Of a stretch of 64,000 bases of DNA, positions 1 to 7,207 are shown piece after piece. This DNA is from Pseudomonadota bacterium. Lineage in GTDB: Bacteria > Pseudomonadota > Gammaproteobacteria > Steroidobacterales > Steroidobacteraceae. The position numbers and the translations under genes were made by a program. The stretch's first letter is position 1. The number at the start of each line of letters is the position of its first letter. The stretch is taken from contig JAFAEQ010000050.1 of the NCBI GenBank assembly GCA_023423935.1, forward strand, positions 186,001 through 250,000, read 5' to 3'. The notes beneath the pieces are model-generated. The model worked only from the letters and a program-made list of their open reading frames with translations, had not been told where the DNA came from and did not search any database.

Positions 1-171
1 CTCCATGACGTTGCGCATGTAGGGGTCCAAAGAAAGGAACAGCGTGCGAACCAGCACCTGGCCTCCCTTGGGTTGCGGCACCGCAGTCTCTTCGAGGCGG
101 AAATTCTGCGGCCCGGGCATCCCTTGTGGACGACTGACGAGTACGACACGACGATTGCTGCTCGAAGACAT
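1..171 (-). CDS. NADP-dependent oxidoreductase of the MDR family, N-terminal part (runs off the window)
   Basis: A minus-strand frame opens with ATG at 171 and stays open to the window edge (57 codons). The N-terminus MSSSSNRRVVLVSRP is followed by a PQNF element, VPQPKGGQVLVRT and the family-typical LSLDPYMRN. This is the start of the CurA/YncB/prostaglandin-reductase-type medium-chain reductases, which reduce activated C=C bonds with NADPH and lack the zinc sites of alcohol dehydrogenases. The nucleotide-binding domain lies outside the window. Directly upstream are 13-bp repeats (185–236) that may be operator sites. Family assignment rests only on the N-terminal motif. Confidence 0.75.
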   Translation of the reverse strand, partial: MSSSSNRRVVLVSRPQGMPGPQNFRLEETAVPQPKGGQVLVRTLFLSLDPYMRNVME

Positions 172-184
172 CTGGAACGCACTC

Positions 185-236
185 CTGTTGACAACGTGTG
201 TTAACGACGCGTGTTAACGACGCGTGTTGACGATGC
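185..236. repeat. 13-bp direct repeats, possible operator
   Basis: Two identical copies of GTGTTAACGACGC (198–210, 211–223) are followed by a near copy GTGTTGACGATGC (224–236) and preceded by a degenerate one (185–197). They begin 14 bp upstream of the ATG of the divergent MDR oxidoreductase at 171. Each unit contains GTTAAC, itself palindromic, so the array could be a multi-site operator for a TetR-like regulator. That role is inferred from position only. Confidence 0.6.
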
Positions 237-345
237 AGTGACGATAGTCGGCCGGCGAGGCGAGGAAAAAGCCTCGGAAAGAGAATTGACTGTTGAGTCG
301 GACGCCGCAATGGCTGCGCCGAACTCATGGCTGCTCGCGATCTGA

Positions 346-410
346 TTGAAATTCTTCGGCGAGCGAAGCCACTATGGTTGCGAACGGAGGAATTGATCGG
401 AAGATTCCCT
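346..410 (+). repeat. 65-bp element, copy A (upstream of DUF711 gene)
   Basis: This stretch aligns with 5198–5260 over its whole length, with about ten differences and two single-base gaps. Shared parts are TTGAAAT, the hairpin CTTCG-5nt-CGAAG (353–367) whose loop differs while the stem is kept, ACTATGGTTGCGAA, AATTGATC and GATTCCCT. Copy A also contains a 12-codon frame starting MVANG (374–412) that ends in TGA. It lies 64 bp before the DUF711 start. It may be a shared promoter, leader or regulatory RNA element; function unknown. Confidence 0.7.
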
Positions 411-474
411 GACGAGACTCCATGGTGAAATTGCACCGACGGTCGCGAGTTTCATCTGTCCGGAGAACTGTTCC

Positions 475-1647
475 ATGACTTACCCCCAGGCACTTCGCGT
501 ACGCACGATTACCTTCGGCACTGCATTGCCGGACTTGCACCGCCTGGACGCTCTCGAGAAGGTCATTGCCGCTCTGAAGCGGGCTCGCGAACGCTTCGTC
601 GGCGAAGGGTATGAAGTTCAGACATTGCGCATTGCGCTCGCACCGGTGATCGCCGCCATGAGTCCAGCTGCACGCGATGATGCATTGAAGACACTCAGGC
701 AGATCGATGCGCTCCTGGTCGAACGCGGAATCATCTTTAGTCTGGGGCCCGTGGCCGTCGGCGACCACGACGATCCGGCGCTAGCCGAGTGGGCCAGCGC
801 TCTCGTGCGGGAGACCCGGACTATCAGCTTCTCCGTTGTGATCGCCTCAGCGGAGCAGGGCGTTCATCATCGCGCCGCGTGTACCTCTGCGCGCATCATG
901 CAATCGCTCGCGCGTGCACTGCCCGGCGGTCTTGCGAACTTCCGCTTTGCAGCCGCGGCTCGGATTCCAGCGGGCACACCGTTCTTTCCGGTCGCCTGGC
1001 ACGAAGGTGCCGATGCGTTCGCCGTCGGACTCGAAGCGGCCGGTCTCGTCGAAGAAGCCTGGGCGTCCCAACCCGAGCCATACGTTGCCGAGTCGCGAAT
1101 CAGAGAAGTCTTCGATGAGGCGCTGCGACCCATTGCGGCGATCTGCGCCCGGATCGCCGCTAGCGAATCGCTCGAGTGGCGAGGCATCGATGCTTCTCCC
1201 GCACCCGGGCTGGATCGAAGCATCGGCGCGGGGATCGAGCGGTTCCTCGGCGCACCGTTCGGCAGCGCCTCGACGCTCAATGCCTGCGCGACGCTCACCG
1301 CGGCGATCAAATCGCTGAGCGTGAAGACATGCGGATACTCCGGATTGATGCTGCCCGTGCTCGAAGATCCGGTGCTTGCCCAGCGAGCGTCCGAGCAGCG
1401 CTTCGGCGTGCGTGATCTGTTGCTGTACTCGAGCGTGTGCGGCACCGGTCTGGACGTCGTGCCGATCCCCGCCGATACCTCGCTGCAAACGCTATCCGGC
1501 CTCATTGCGGACGTAGGCGCACTGTCGACGCGCCTCAAGAAACCTTTATCGGTACGCCTGCTGCTCGTGCCAGGCACAAAGGCCGGCGAGCTCGCGACGT
1601 TCGACGATCCGCTCCTGACCGCCTGCCGGGTCATGAAAATCGATTGA
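475..1647 (+). CDS. DUF711 family protein (UPF0210-like)
   Basis: This 390-aa soluble protein has DUF711-family segments in the expected order, notably CGYSGLMLPVLED (about residues 286–298) and YSSVCGTGLDVVPIPADT (about 318–335), followed by a conserved C-terminal SVRLLLVPG stretch. The family is widespread but biochemically uncharacterised, so no reaction is assigned. The ATG at 475 is preceded by GGAG about 10 bases upstream. The gene stands alone between an MDR oxidoreductase and a stress-type gene block, and shares the 65-bp upstream element with the universal stress gene at 5274. Confidence 0.8.
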   Translation: MTYPQALRVRTITFGTALPDLHRLDALEKVIAALKRARERFVGEGYEVQTLRIALAPVIAAMSPAARDDALKTLRQIDALLVERGIIFSLGPVAVGDHDDPALAEWASALVRETRTISFSVVIASAEQGVHHRAACTSARIMQSLARALPGGLANFRFAAAARIPAGTPFFPVAWHEGADAFAVGLEAAGLVEEAWASQPEPYVAESRIREVFDEALRPIAAICARIAASESLEWRGIDASPAPGLDRSIGAGIERFLGAPFGSASTLNACATLTAAIKSLSVKTCGYSGLMLPVLEDPVLAQRASEQRFGVRDLLLYSSVCGTGLDVVPIPADTSLQTLSGLIADVGALSTRLKKPLSVRLLLVPGTKAGELATFDDPLLTACRVMKID

Positions 1648-1730
1648 GGGCATCCCCAACCGCAGCGAGCCAACCCGCTGCTGCTGGCCTGCGACTTGAT
1701 GTGACGCATCCCAACACAAACTAACGAGCG

Positions 1731-2057
1731 CTAACTGGCGCAGGGCACGTCGGACGCGGGAGCATCGCAGTCATCGCGATCCTGCGGTGCCGCAGAGACA
1801 GAATGATGACCGAGCTGATGTCGACCGTGCGTGGCGTCTATGGCGGTCTCGATCGCTCGCACCAAAGCGAGATGGCTTTCCGCATCGGCCCTGATGGTCT
1901 GACCGGACGACACGACTACGATGTCGACGTATGGGCCGATTCGCCGGCCGCTCACTCTCTCCTCGATCACATCGATGTGGATGGACTCAAGTGTCCAGCC
2001 CGTCGCAAGGTGTATGTGCGCAAGGCCGACGGCATCCTTCCAGCTCGAATTCAACAC
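1731..2057 (-). CDS. small protein, possibly HPF/RaiA-like (uncertain, may be 5'-truncated)
   Basis: The frame begins at GTG 2057 (108 aa) and has the GC-rich third positions of real genes here, unlike the competing plus-strand frame. The middle reads VDIVVVSSGQTIRAD followed by a helix ALVRAIETAIDA and an HRQL-like end. This recalls the strand plus 'AIRDAFDAARRQL' helix of ribosome-hibernation factors, which often sit in clusters with universal stress proteins. The frame is open upstream to a TGA at about 2094 with plausible residues (LLEHQIRERGPD) but without ATG, GTG or TTG. The gene may therefore be N-terminally truncated or use an unusual start. The family call is a guess from pattern only. 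Confidence 0.4.
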   Translation of the reverse strand: MLNSSWKDAVGLAHIHLATGWTLESIHIDVIEERVSGRRIGPYVDIVVVSSGQTIRADAESHLALVRAIETAIDATHGRHQLGHHSVSAAPQDRDDCDAPASDVPCAS

Positions 2058-2172
2058 ATCTGGGCCACGTTCTCGAATTTGGTGCTCGAGTAGTCATCGA
2101 GTGCTGGTCGCGGATTCGAAGCTCTCGCACGACTCCGCGTTGTTCTTTCCTTCATCCATGGGAGCGATTGTC

Positions 2173-3003
2173 ATGTCCTACATCACCACGCGCGACGGCA
2201 CCGAAATCTTTTACAAGGACTGGGGTCCGCGCGATGCGCCGACACTGATGTTCCATCACGGCTGGCCGCTCAGCTCCGACGACTGGGATGCCCAGATCAT
2301 GTTCTTCCTCAACGAGGGGTTCCGGGTCATCGCTCACGATCGACGCGGGCACGGCCGTTCCAGTCTCACCTGGACGGGCAATGACATGGACACGTATGCA
2401 TCCGATGTCGCAGAGCTGGCAGCTGAGCTCGATCTCAGAAACGCAGTGCATATCGGGCACTCGACGGGAGGCGGGGAAGTCGCCCGTTACGTCGCTCGGG
2501 CGGAGAAAGGACGCGTCGCGAAGGCCGTGCTGATCGGGGCGGTGCCTCCCATCATGGTGAAATCGGCGAGCAACCCGAACGGCGTGCCGATCGAGGTCTT
2601 CGATGGTTTCAGACAAGCACTCGTCGCCAACCGAGCGCAGTTCTACCTCGAAGTTCCGAGCGGGCCGTTCTACGGCTACAACCGTCCGGGTGCGAAGGTC
2701 GATCAGGGTGTCATCCAGAACTGGTGGCGACAGGGCATGGCCGGCGGTGCCAAGGCGCACTACGACTGCATCAAGGCGTTCTCGGAAACCGACTTCACCG
2801 CAGACCTCAAGGAGATCACGGTGCCGACCCTGGTGATGCACGGCGATGACGATCAGATCGTTCCCTATGCGAACTCTGCGCCGCTGTCGGTCAAGCTCCT
2901 GAAGAAGGGTTCGCTCAAGACCTACAAGGGTTTTCCGCATGGCATGTGCACGACTCATCCCGAAGTGATCAATCCGGATCTGCTCGCATTCATCAGATCG
3001 TAA
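2173..3003 (+). CDS. alpha/beta hydrolase, non-heme haloperoxidase/esterase type
   Basis: This 276-aa single-domain alpha/beta hydrolase closely resembles the bacterial cofactor-free chloroperoxidase/aryl esterase group. It shows the oxyanion motif HHGWPLS (28–34), DRRGHGRS (56–63), the nucleophile elbow GHSTGG with Ser97, PFYGYNRPGAK, HGDDDQIVP carrying the acid, and PHGM carrying the catalytic His near the C-terminus. It probably hydrolyses small esters or lactones and can form peracids; the natural substrate is unknown. The ATG at 2173 is preferred over 2158 because GGGAG lies 8 bases before it. Confidence 0.88.
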   Translation: MSYITTRDGTEIFYKDWGPRDAPTLMFHHGWPLSSDDWDAQIMFFLNEGFRVIAHDRRGHGRSSLTWTGNDMDTYASDVAELAAELDLRNAVHIGHSTGGGEVARYVARAEKGRVAKAVLIGAVPPIMVKSASNPNGVPIEVFDGFRQALVANRAQFYLEVPSGPFYGYNRPGAKVDQGVIQNWWRQGMAGGAKAHYDCIKAFSETDFTADLKEITVPTLVMHGDDDQIVPYANSAPLSVKLLKKGSLKTYKGFPHGMCTTHPEVINPDLLAFIRS

Positions 3004-3063
3004 GCGACGACAACGGCGTAATCGACGGCGTCTTCATCGAGTAACGCGGCCGGCCGCATGGAC

Positions 3064-3111
3064 GCGGCGTCCGCCAGGAACGCGGCGTCCGCAAACGAAT
3101 GCGGCATCCGC
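3064..3111. repeat. three 11-bp repeats spaced 18–19 bp, upstream of regulator gene
   Basis: GCGGCGTCCGC occurs at 3064–3074 and 3082–3092, and GCGGCATCCGC at 3101–3111. Each has GCGG/CCGC arms. Start-to-start spacings are 18 and 19 bp. The array lies about 180 bp upstream of the winged-helix regulator at 3289 and could be its binding site or a simple duplication; no direct evidence for either. Confidence 0.5.
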
Positions 3112-3288
3112 AAGGAGTAGGGGACACTCGCTCTTTCGGGCTAACAGCTACAACGATTGGTTTACCCCTGTCGTGGGTGTGACACTGCCTCATGACCGAT
3201 ACGATCGCCGCGGCGCTCGAGTCGGAGAAGTGCGCCAACTGCGCGCACATCGTGATGGAGGCCGCATGCTGAGCTCGAGGTCGTAGCG

Positions 3289-5007
3289 ATGAAAACGGAA
3301 CTGCTGCAGTTCGGACCCTTCTCGCTCCACCCTCATGAGCGTCAGCTCAAGCGGGAGGGCAAACCCGTGGCCATCGGCGGTCGTGCGCTCGAGATTCTCA
3401 TGCTCCTGATCGAGCAGCCCGGTCGGGTGGTCAGCAAGCACGAATTGTTGAAGCGCGTATGGCCGGACGTCATCGTCGAAGAGGGAAGTCTGCGCTTTCA
3501 CATGGCCGGCCTGCGCAAGGCGTTGGGTGATGCTCCCGATGGGTCGCGATACATCGCAACTCAGGTCGGTGTCGGCTACGCATTCGTGGCACATGTTCGC
3601 CGATCGACCATCGAAGCACCGATGGACAACGCCGTCCGCACATCGACACGGATGCCCATGCGGCTCGCCGGCGGGCGACGCATCTTCGGCCGCGATGACG
3701 AGCTGAGCTCATTATCCAGGCATCTGCTCACGCAACGGTTGCTCACGATCGTGGGCCACGCGGGGGTCGGCAAGACGACGCTTGCGGTCGAGCTCGCACA
3801 TCGGCTGCGCGAAAACTTTGCAGGGAACGTCGCGTTCGTAGACTTGAGCTCGGTGTCGGATCACGCGCATGTTGCGGCTCATGTCGCCGCATGCCTTGCC
3901 ATCGATGTGCAGTCGGACGACCCGATGCGCTGCGTGGTGAGTCATCTGCACATGGCACGCGGACTCATCATCCTCGATGGCTGCGAGCGGGTGATCGAGG
4001 GCATCGCGCAACTCGCCGAAACGCTCGCGTCCTCGGCACCGCATATTCATTTGCTGGCGACCAGTCGCGAACCGATGCGAGCGGCTGGCGAATGCATCTA
4101 TCGCCTCAAACCGCTCGCCTGTCCTTCCTGCGAACAGGAGGCTTCACTCGAGGAGGTGACGCGCTTCCCTGCGGTCCAGCTGCTCATCGATCGCGCGCGT
4201 GTTGCGAGTACCGAAACCGATCCTGACGAAATGAACCCCGCGTTGCTGGCCGAGATCTGTCGCAGGGTCGATGGCCTGCCTTTGGCGATCGAGCTTGCAG
4301 CGGCACGCGCGGTCAGCTACGGCCTGCATTCGACCGCAGCCCAGCTCGGTGAACGGTTGAGCCTTCGCTGGCCGGGTCTGCGGACTGCCAGGCCGTATCA
4401 ACGTACGCTCCAGGCCACACTCGACTGGAGCTACGATCTGCTCACTCGAGAAGAGCGGCAGGTATTCGACCGGTTATCGGTCTTCGCCGGATGCTTCGAT
4501 CTGGCTGCCGCGATCGATGTTCTTGCTGACGAGCAGCTGCTCCCGGACGCGGTCACCACGTGTCTGGACGCACTCGTGACGAAATCGCTCGTGGCCGTGG
4601 AGGACGGATCGCAGGGGCAGCTGTTTCGCCTGCTCGGCATCACGCGCTCATTCGCGGCAGAAAAACTCGCTCGCCGGCAAAGCGACGAGGCACAGTCGAT
4701 GCGGCGACGCATGACCCAAGATTACCGACCCGTGTTGCAGGAGGCCGCTGGGAGCCGTCTCGGGCTTCACGGCAGTCCTCTGTTCCTGCATTTGCCGATG
4801 TTGGCCGAGCGCAGGCGCTGGTGCGAACTCACGCTTACCGTCCCCGTCGATTTGATGGCGGAACTCGAAATGCAGCACGCATGCAGTCTGTCGCCGTCAT
4901 TCACCATCGGCACCGGAATGCCAGCCGAGCAAACCGTTGCACGCGGCTGCGAACCCGTCTCGTCGAACGATGGAAGCCGCAGACTTCGCGCGTTGAGCCT
5001 GATCTGA
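3289..5007 (+). CDS. OmpR-type winged-helix / NB-ARC transcriptional regulator, shortened C-terminus
   Basis: The 572-aa protein starts with a winged-helix DNA-binding domain (about 5–100; FGPFSLHPHERQL, ALEILMLLIEQPGRVVSKHELLKRVWP, YIATQVGVGYAF). An NB-ARC-type ATPase follows, with P-loop GHAGVGKTT at about 155–163 and later DGLPLAIELAAARA. Relatives with this layout usually continue with several hundred residues of helical repeats. Here the frame stops soon after a segment (SPLFLHLPMLAERRRWCE) that resembles the beginning of that region, and the last ~60 residues look degraded. Ligand sensing may thus be lost or changed. It may regulate the neighbouring hydrolase or stress genes. Confidence 0.8.
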   Translation: MKTELLQFGPFSLHPHERQLKREGKPVAIGGRALEILMLLIEQPGRVVSKHELLKRVWPDVIVEEGSLRFHMAGLRKALGDAPDGSRYIATQVGVGYAFVAHVRRSTIEAPMDNAVRTSTRMPMRLAGGRRIFGRDDELSSLSRHLLTQRLLTIVGHAGVGKTTLAVELAHRLRENFAGNVAFVDLSSVSDHAHVAAHVAACLAIDVQSDDPMRCVVSHLHMARGLIILDGCERVIEGIAQLAETLASSAPHIHLLATSREPMRAAGECIYRLKPLACPSCEQEASLEEVTRFPAVQLLIDRARVASTETDPDEMNPALLAEICRRVDGLPLAIELAAARAVSYGLHSTAAQLGERLSLRWPGLRTARPYQRTLQATLDWSYDLLTREERQVFDRLSVFAGCFDLAAAIDVLADEQLLPDAVTTCLDALVTKSLVAVEDGSQGQLFRLLGITRSFAAEKLARRQSDEAQSMRRRMTQDYRPVLQEAAGSRLGLHGSPLFLHLPMLAERRRWCELTLTVPVDLMAELEMQHACSLSPSFTIGTGMPAEQTVARGCEPVSSNDGSRRLRALSLI

Positions 5008-5197
5008 CGACTTGCAGCTCTCACCGCCCAAGTCAGCGCTGCCCAGAACAGCAGTCGCAGCACAAATGCGGCGATGTGCCAAAGATGCGGACACGCAGCG
5101 CCTGAAGATCCTGCTCTAGTGGCTCGCCTCTTGTGCCGATGAGGACTACGGAAGCTCTGATTATCGACTACCCTGACCTTCGCAAGTATGCAACTGG

Positions 5198-5260
5198 TTG
5201 AAATGCTTCGGTGGGCGAAGCAACTATGGTTGCGAATGGCCAATTGATCAGAGATTCCCT
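5198..5260 (+). repeat. 65-bp element, copy B (upstream of universal stress gene)
   Basis: This is the second copy of the element at 346–410. The hairpin stem CTTCG/CGAAG (5206–5220) is kept with a different loop (GTGGG against GCGAG). In this copy the internal ATG at 5226 is in frame with the universal stress protein and could give a 16-residue longer N-terminus (MVANGQLIRDSL...), whereas in copy A the same ATG opens a 12-codon frame. The element ends 13 bases before the preferred start at 5274. Confidence 0.7.
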
Positions 5261-5273
5261 AACCTCATCGTCC

Positions 5274-6146
5274 ATGAGCGCCATCCGCACCATCACCGTT
5301 GCCACCGATTTCTCGTTCTCGGCTCACCGGGCTGCCCGACGTGCCGCTGCATTGGCCGCCATGCACGGAGCCTCATTGAAGCTGGTTCATGTGCTCGATT
5401 CATCGTCTGCCAAGGCACTGCGCGAGCGCGCTCCCACCATTGACGTCGAACAACCACTGCATCTCGATGCGGAGCGTTCGCTCGAATCGCTGGCCGAAGA
5501 CATCGCAGCCGCCAGCGGGGTGAGCGCGGAGACGCAGCTGCGAGAGGGCCGTGTGATGGAGGAGATTCTGGCGGCCGCGGCGAGCAGCGATCTGCTGGTT
5601 CTGGGTGCGCGCGGCATCAATCCGATTCGCGACCTGATCCTCGGGTCCACAGCAGAGCGCATCGCACGAATGGTCGAACGTCCCATCCTGGTGGTAAAGC
5701 AGGACCCTCAGATTCCGTACGACAGCGTGCTGGTGCCGGTCGATTTCTCCGATTGCTCCGTGCCTTCGCTGCGTTTCGCCTCTGAACTGACTCCGGACGC
5801 GGTACTGCAGGTGTTCCATGCGGTCGACAGTCCTCTGCAGGGAAGACTGAGAAGCGCCGGAGTTGCTGCAGAAAGTATCGAAGCCTATTGCGCCGCGTTG
5901 CAGACCGACGCCGAGGCGAAGATGACGGAACTCCTGAACGGCTTGACCGGACACAAGGTAGTACCCAGCGTGCAAGCGTCAGATCCGCGCGCCGGAATCG
6001 GCGAGCGCGCTGCCGAGACAGGGAGCACTCTGATCGTCATGGGGAAGCAGAGCCGCTCGTGGTTGTCGGAGTATGTTCTCGGCAGCGTCAGCCGCACGGT
6101 CCTGGAGCGAGTTCCGTGCGACGTGGCAGTCGTGCCGCACGGTTGA
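5274..6146 (+). CDS. universal stress protein, tandem UspA domains
   Basis: The 290-aa protein contains two UspA domains. The first opens with TITVATDFSFSAHRAA and carries a nucleotide-binding signature GARG-x9-GSTAERI (about 125–140). The second begins at VLVPVDFSDCS (about 150) and has a weaker GKQSRSWLSEYVLGS loop. Such proteins bind ATP or AMP and act in cytoplasmic stress survival. ATG 5274 matches the usual Usp N-terminus; ATG 5226 in the upstream repeat element is an in-frame alternative. It is one of two tandem Usp genes in this block. Confidence 0.88.
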   Translation: MSAIRTITVATDFSFSAHRAARRAAALAAMHGASLKLVHVLDSSSAKALRERAPTIDVEQPLHLDAERSLESLAEDIAAASGVSAETQLREGRVMEEILAAAASSDLLVLGARGINPIRDLILGSTAERIARMVERPILVVKQDPQIPYDSVLVPVDFSDCSVPSLRFASELTPDAVLQVFHAVDSPLQGRLRSAGVAAESIEAYCAALQTDAEAKMTELLNGLTGHKVVPSVQASDPRAGIGERAAETGSTLIVMGKQSRSWLSEYVLGSVSRTVLERVPCDVAVVPHG

Positions 6147-6162
6147 ATACAAGGGCTGTGTC

Positions 6163-6238
6163 GCCACAACCCCGGCGAGCGCATCAAGGCCGCGCTCTAT
6201 TTCCCGTTGCTGAAAGCATCGCGCGAACTGGGGCGTAG
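6163..6238 (+). pseudogene. remnant matching the 3' end of the RecB-like helicase gene
   Basis: Read in frame, this stretch encodes PGERIKAALYFPLLKASREL, which matches the last residues of the helicase at 43876–47235 (PGERIKAALYFPLLKEWRE). Over about 45 bases the DNA differs only at four third codon positions, all synonymous, before diverging. No start codon or longer homologous frame is visible. This looks like the tail of a lost or transferred addA/recB-type gene, and palindromic repeats follow it directly, just as repeats follow the intact gene. Confidence 0.65.
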
Positions 6239-6302
6239 CTGGCGGGCTGGCTGTGCCAGCAAGGCTACTAGCCGACTGGTCCGCTAGTCTGCTAGCCAGA
6301 GA
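6236..6302. repeat. CTAGC-type palindromic repeat
   Basis: GTAGCTGGCGGGCTGGC, CCAGCAAGGCTACTAGCC and GGTCCGCTAGTCTGCTAGCCAGAG contain repeated CTAG/CTGGC words in both orientations. The closing TCTGCTAGCCAGA also recurs, in part, at 51258–51268 and, inverted, at 51341–51360. It lies directly after the helicase-gene remnant. Confidence 0.5.
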
Positions 6303-6324
6303 AGAATCGCAAGATCCGAGGGCT

Positions 6325-6384
6325 TGTGGGTCCGACTTCAGTCGGACTTAGTTCGGCTAAAGCCTGGCTAAAGCCGAACCCACA
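6325..6384. repeat. REP-like double hairpin
   Basis: The block is bounded by TGTGGGT (6325–6331) and its complement ACCCACA (6378–6384). Inside are GTCCGAC-TTCA-GTCGGAC, a perfect 7-bp hairpin, and GTTCGGCTAAAGCC followed by GGCTAAAGCCGAAC, an almost perfect inverted pair. This resembles the TGTGGG-start REP elements common in Pseudomonas and Xanthomonadaceae intergenic regions. It sits in the 360-bp gap between the Usp and phosphatase genes; the rest of that gap is covered by the remnant and CTAGC entries. Confidence 0.7.
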
Positions 6385-6506
6385 GAGCGCTGGCGGTGAT
6401 CGCGAACAAAGCCACGACGGCTTCGAATTCAATTGTTATTTGCTGACTGCATGTCTGATGTCATGCGTCAGTACTCCTATCCCTGGCCACCCGAGAGGTT
6501 TTCACT

Positions 6507-7034
6507 GTGAAGCGTGTGTTGGTGATGCTGATCTCGCTCGTAACCCTGACACCGGTTCTCGCAGCCGATTCATCCGTTCTTGGGAGCCTGCGCAACATGC
6601 GAGAGCCGCGGGCGAATAGAATCGTGAGCGGCGCAATCGACGCGGCGGATCTGGGTCGGATCCGCGCGGCCGGCATCAAGCATGTCGTGGACCTGCGCCC
6701 AGCCGAGGAGAGGGCCGGGTTTGACGAACCAGGCATCGCGACGGGACTAGGACTCGGTTTTCATTCGATTCCCATCAAAGGCCCGCAGTCGCTCACAAAA
6801 GAGAATGCCATGAGACTGGACGAGCTTCTTCGCCAATTGGGCGACGAACCTGCGCTCGTGCACTGCGCCAGCGGAAATCGAGTCGGAGCCTTGATTGCCG
6901 TGCGCGAAGCATGGATCAAGGGACGATCGACGGAAGAAGCCATCGCGGAAGGCCTCCGGTGGGGCCTGACGTCGCTGGAGAGCTCCGTGCGCACGATCCT
7001 GGATGAGTCGCCGGCCACCCCCGCTCATGAGTGA
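6507..7034 (+). CDS. exported DSP/PTP-like phosphatase (TIGR01244-type)
   Basis: The 175-aa protein starts with a signal peptide (MKRVLVMLISLVTLTPVLAA, cleavage after about residue 20). A cysteine-phosphatase fold follows: SGAIDAADLGRIRAAGIKHVVDLRPAEE and the catalytic loop HCASGNR (C-x5-R) at about 113–119. Related domains are found in the beta-lactamase-hydrolase-like/DUF442 group. The GTG start at 6507 has GAGAGG about 9 bases upstream. Export suggests a periplasmic phosphatase or sulfur-handling role; the substrate is unknown. Confidence 0.75.
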   Translation: MKRVLVMLISLVTLTPVLAADSSVLGSLRNMREPRANRIVSGAIDAADLGRIRAAGIKHVVDLRPAEERAGFDEPGIATGLGLGFHSIPIKGPQSLTKENAMRLDELLRQLGDEPALVHCASGNRVGALIAVREAWIKGRSTEEAIAEGLRWGLTSLESSVRTILDESPATPAHE

Positions 7035-7207
7035 ACGTGGGAATAGTGCGGTCCCTGTTACGAGGATCTCCCGATAGTGACCCCGACGTCGATGCGTCGA
7101 CACTGCGCGCGGGCTGCTGAAAGCTCATTGATTCTCTGAATGGGCCGGTGACTGTTCGCATCGCCTGCGGCCCGTTATCAAGCAGGCTCGCAGAGCAGGA
7201 GATCGCG

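Noticed and set aside
390..410. FNR/ANR box in the 65-bp element (TTGATC...GATTCC)
   Set aside because: The second half-site does not match ATCAA in either copy, so the TTGAT-N4-ATCAA consensus is not met.
1803..2093. 96-codon plus-strand frame opposite the possible HPF-like gene
   Set aside because: No recognisable motif and weaker third-position GC bias than the minus-strand frame it overlaps.
3193..3273. 26-codon frame (MTDTIAAALESEKCANCAHI...) just before the regulator
   Set aside because: Too short to judge; the CANC pair is not a convincing zinc site and there is no ribosome site. Not listed as a gene.
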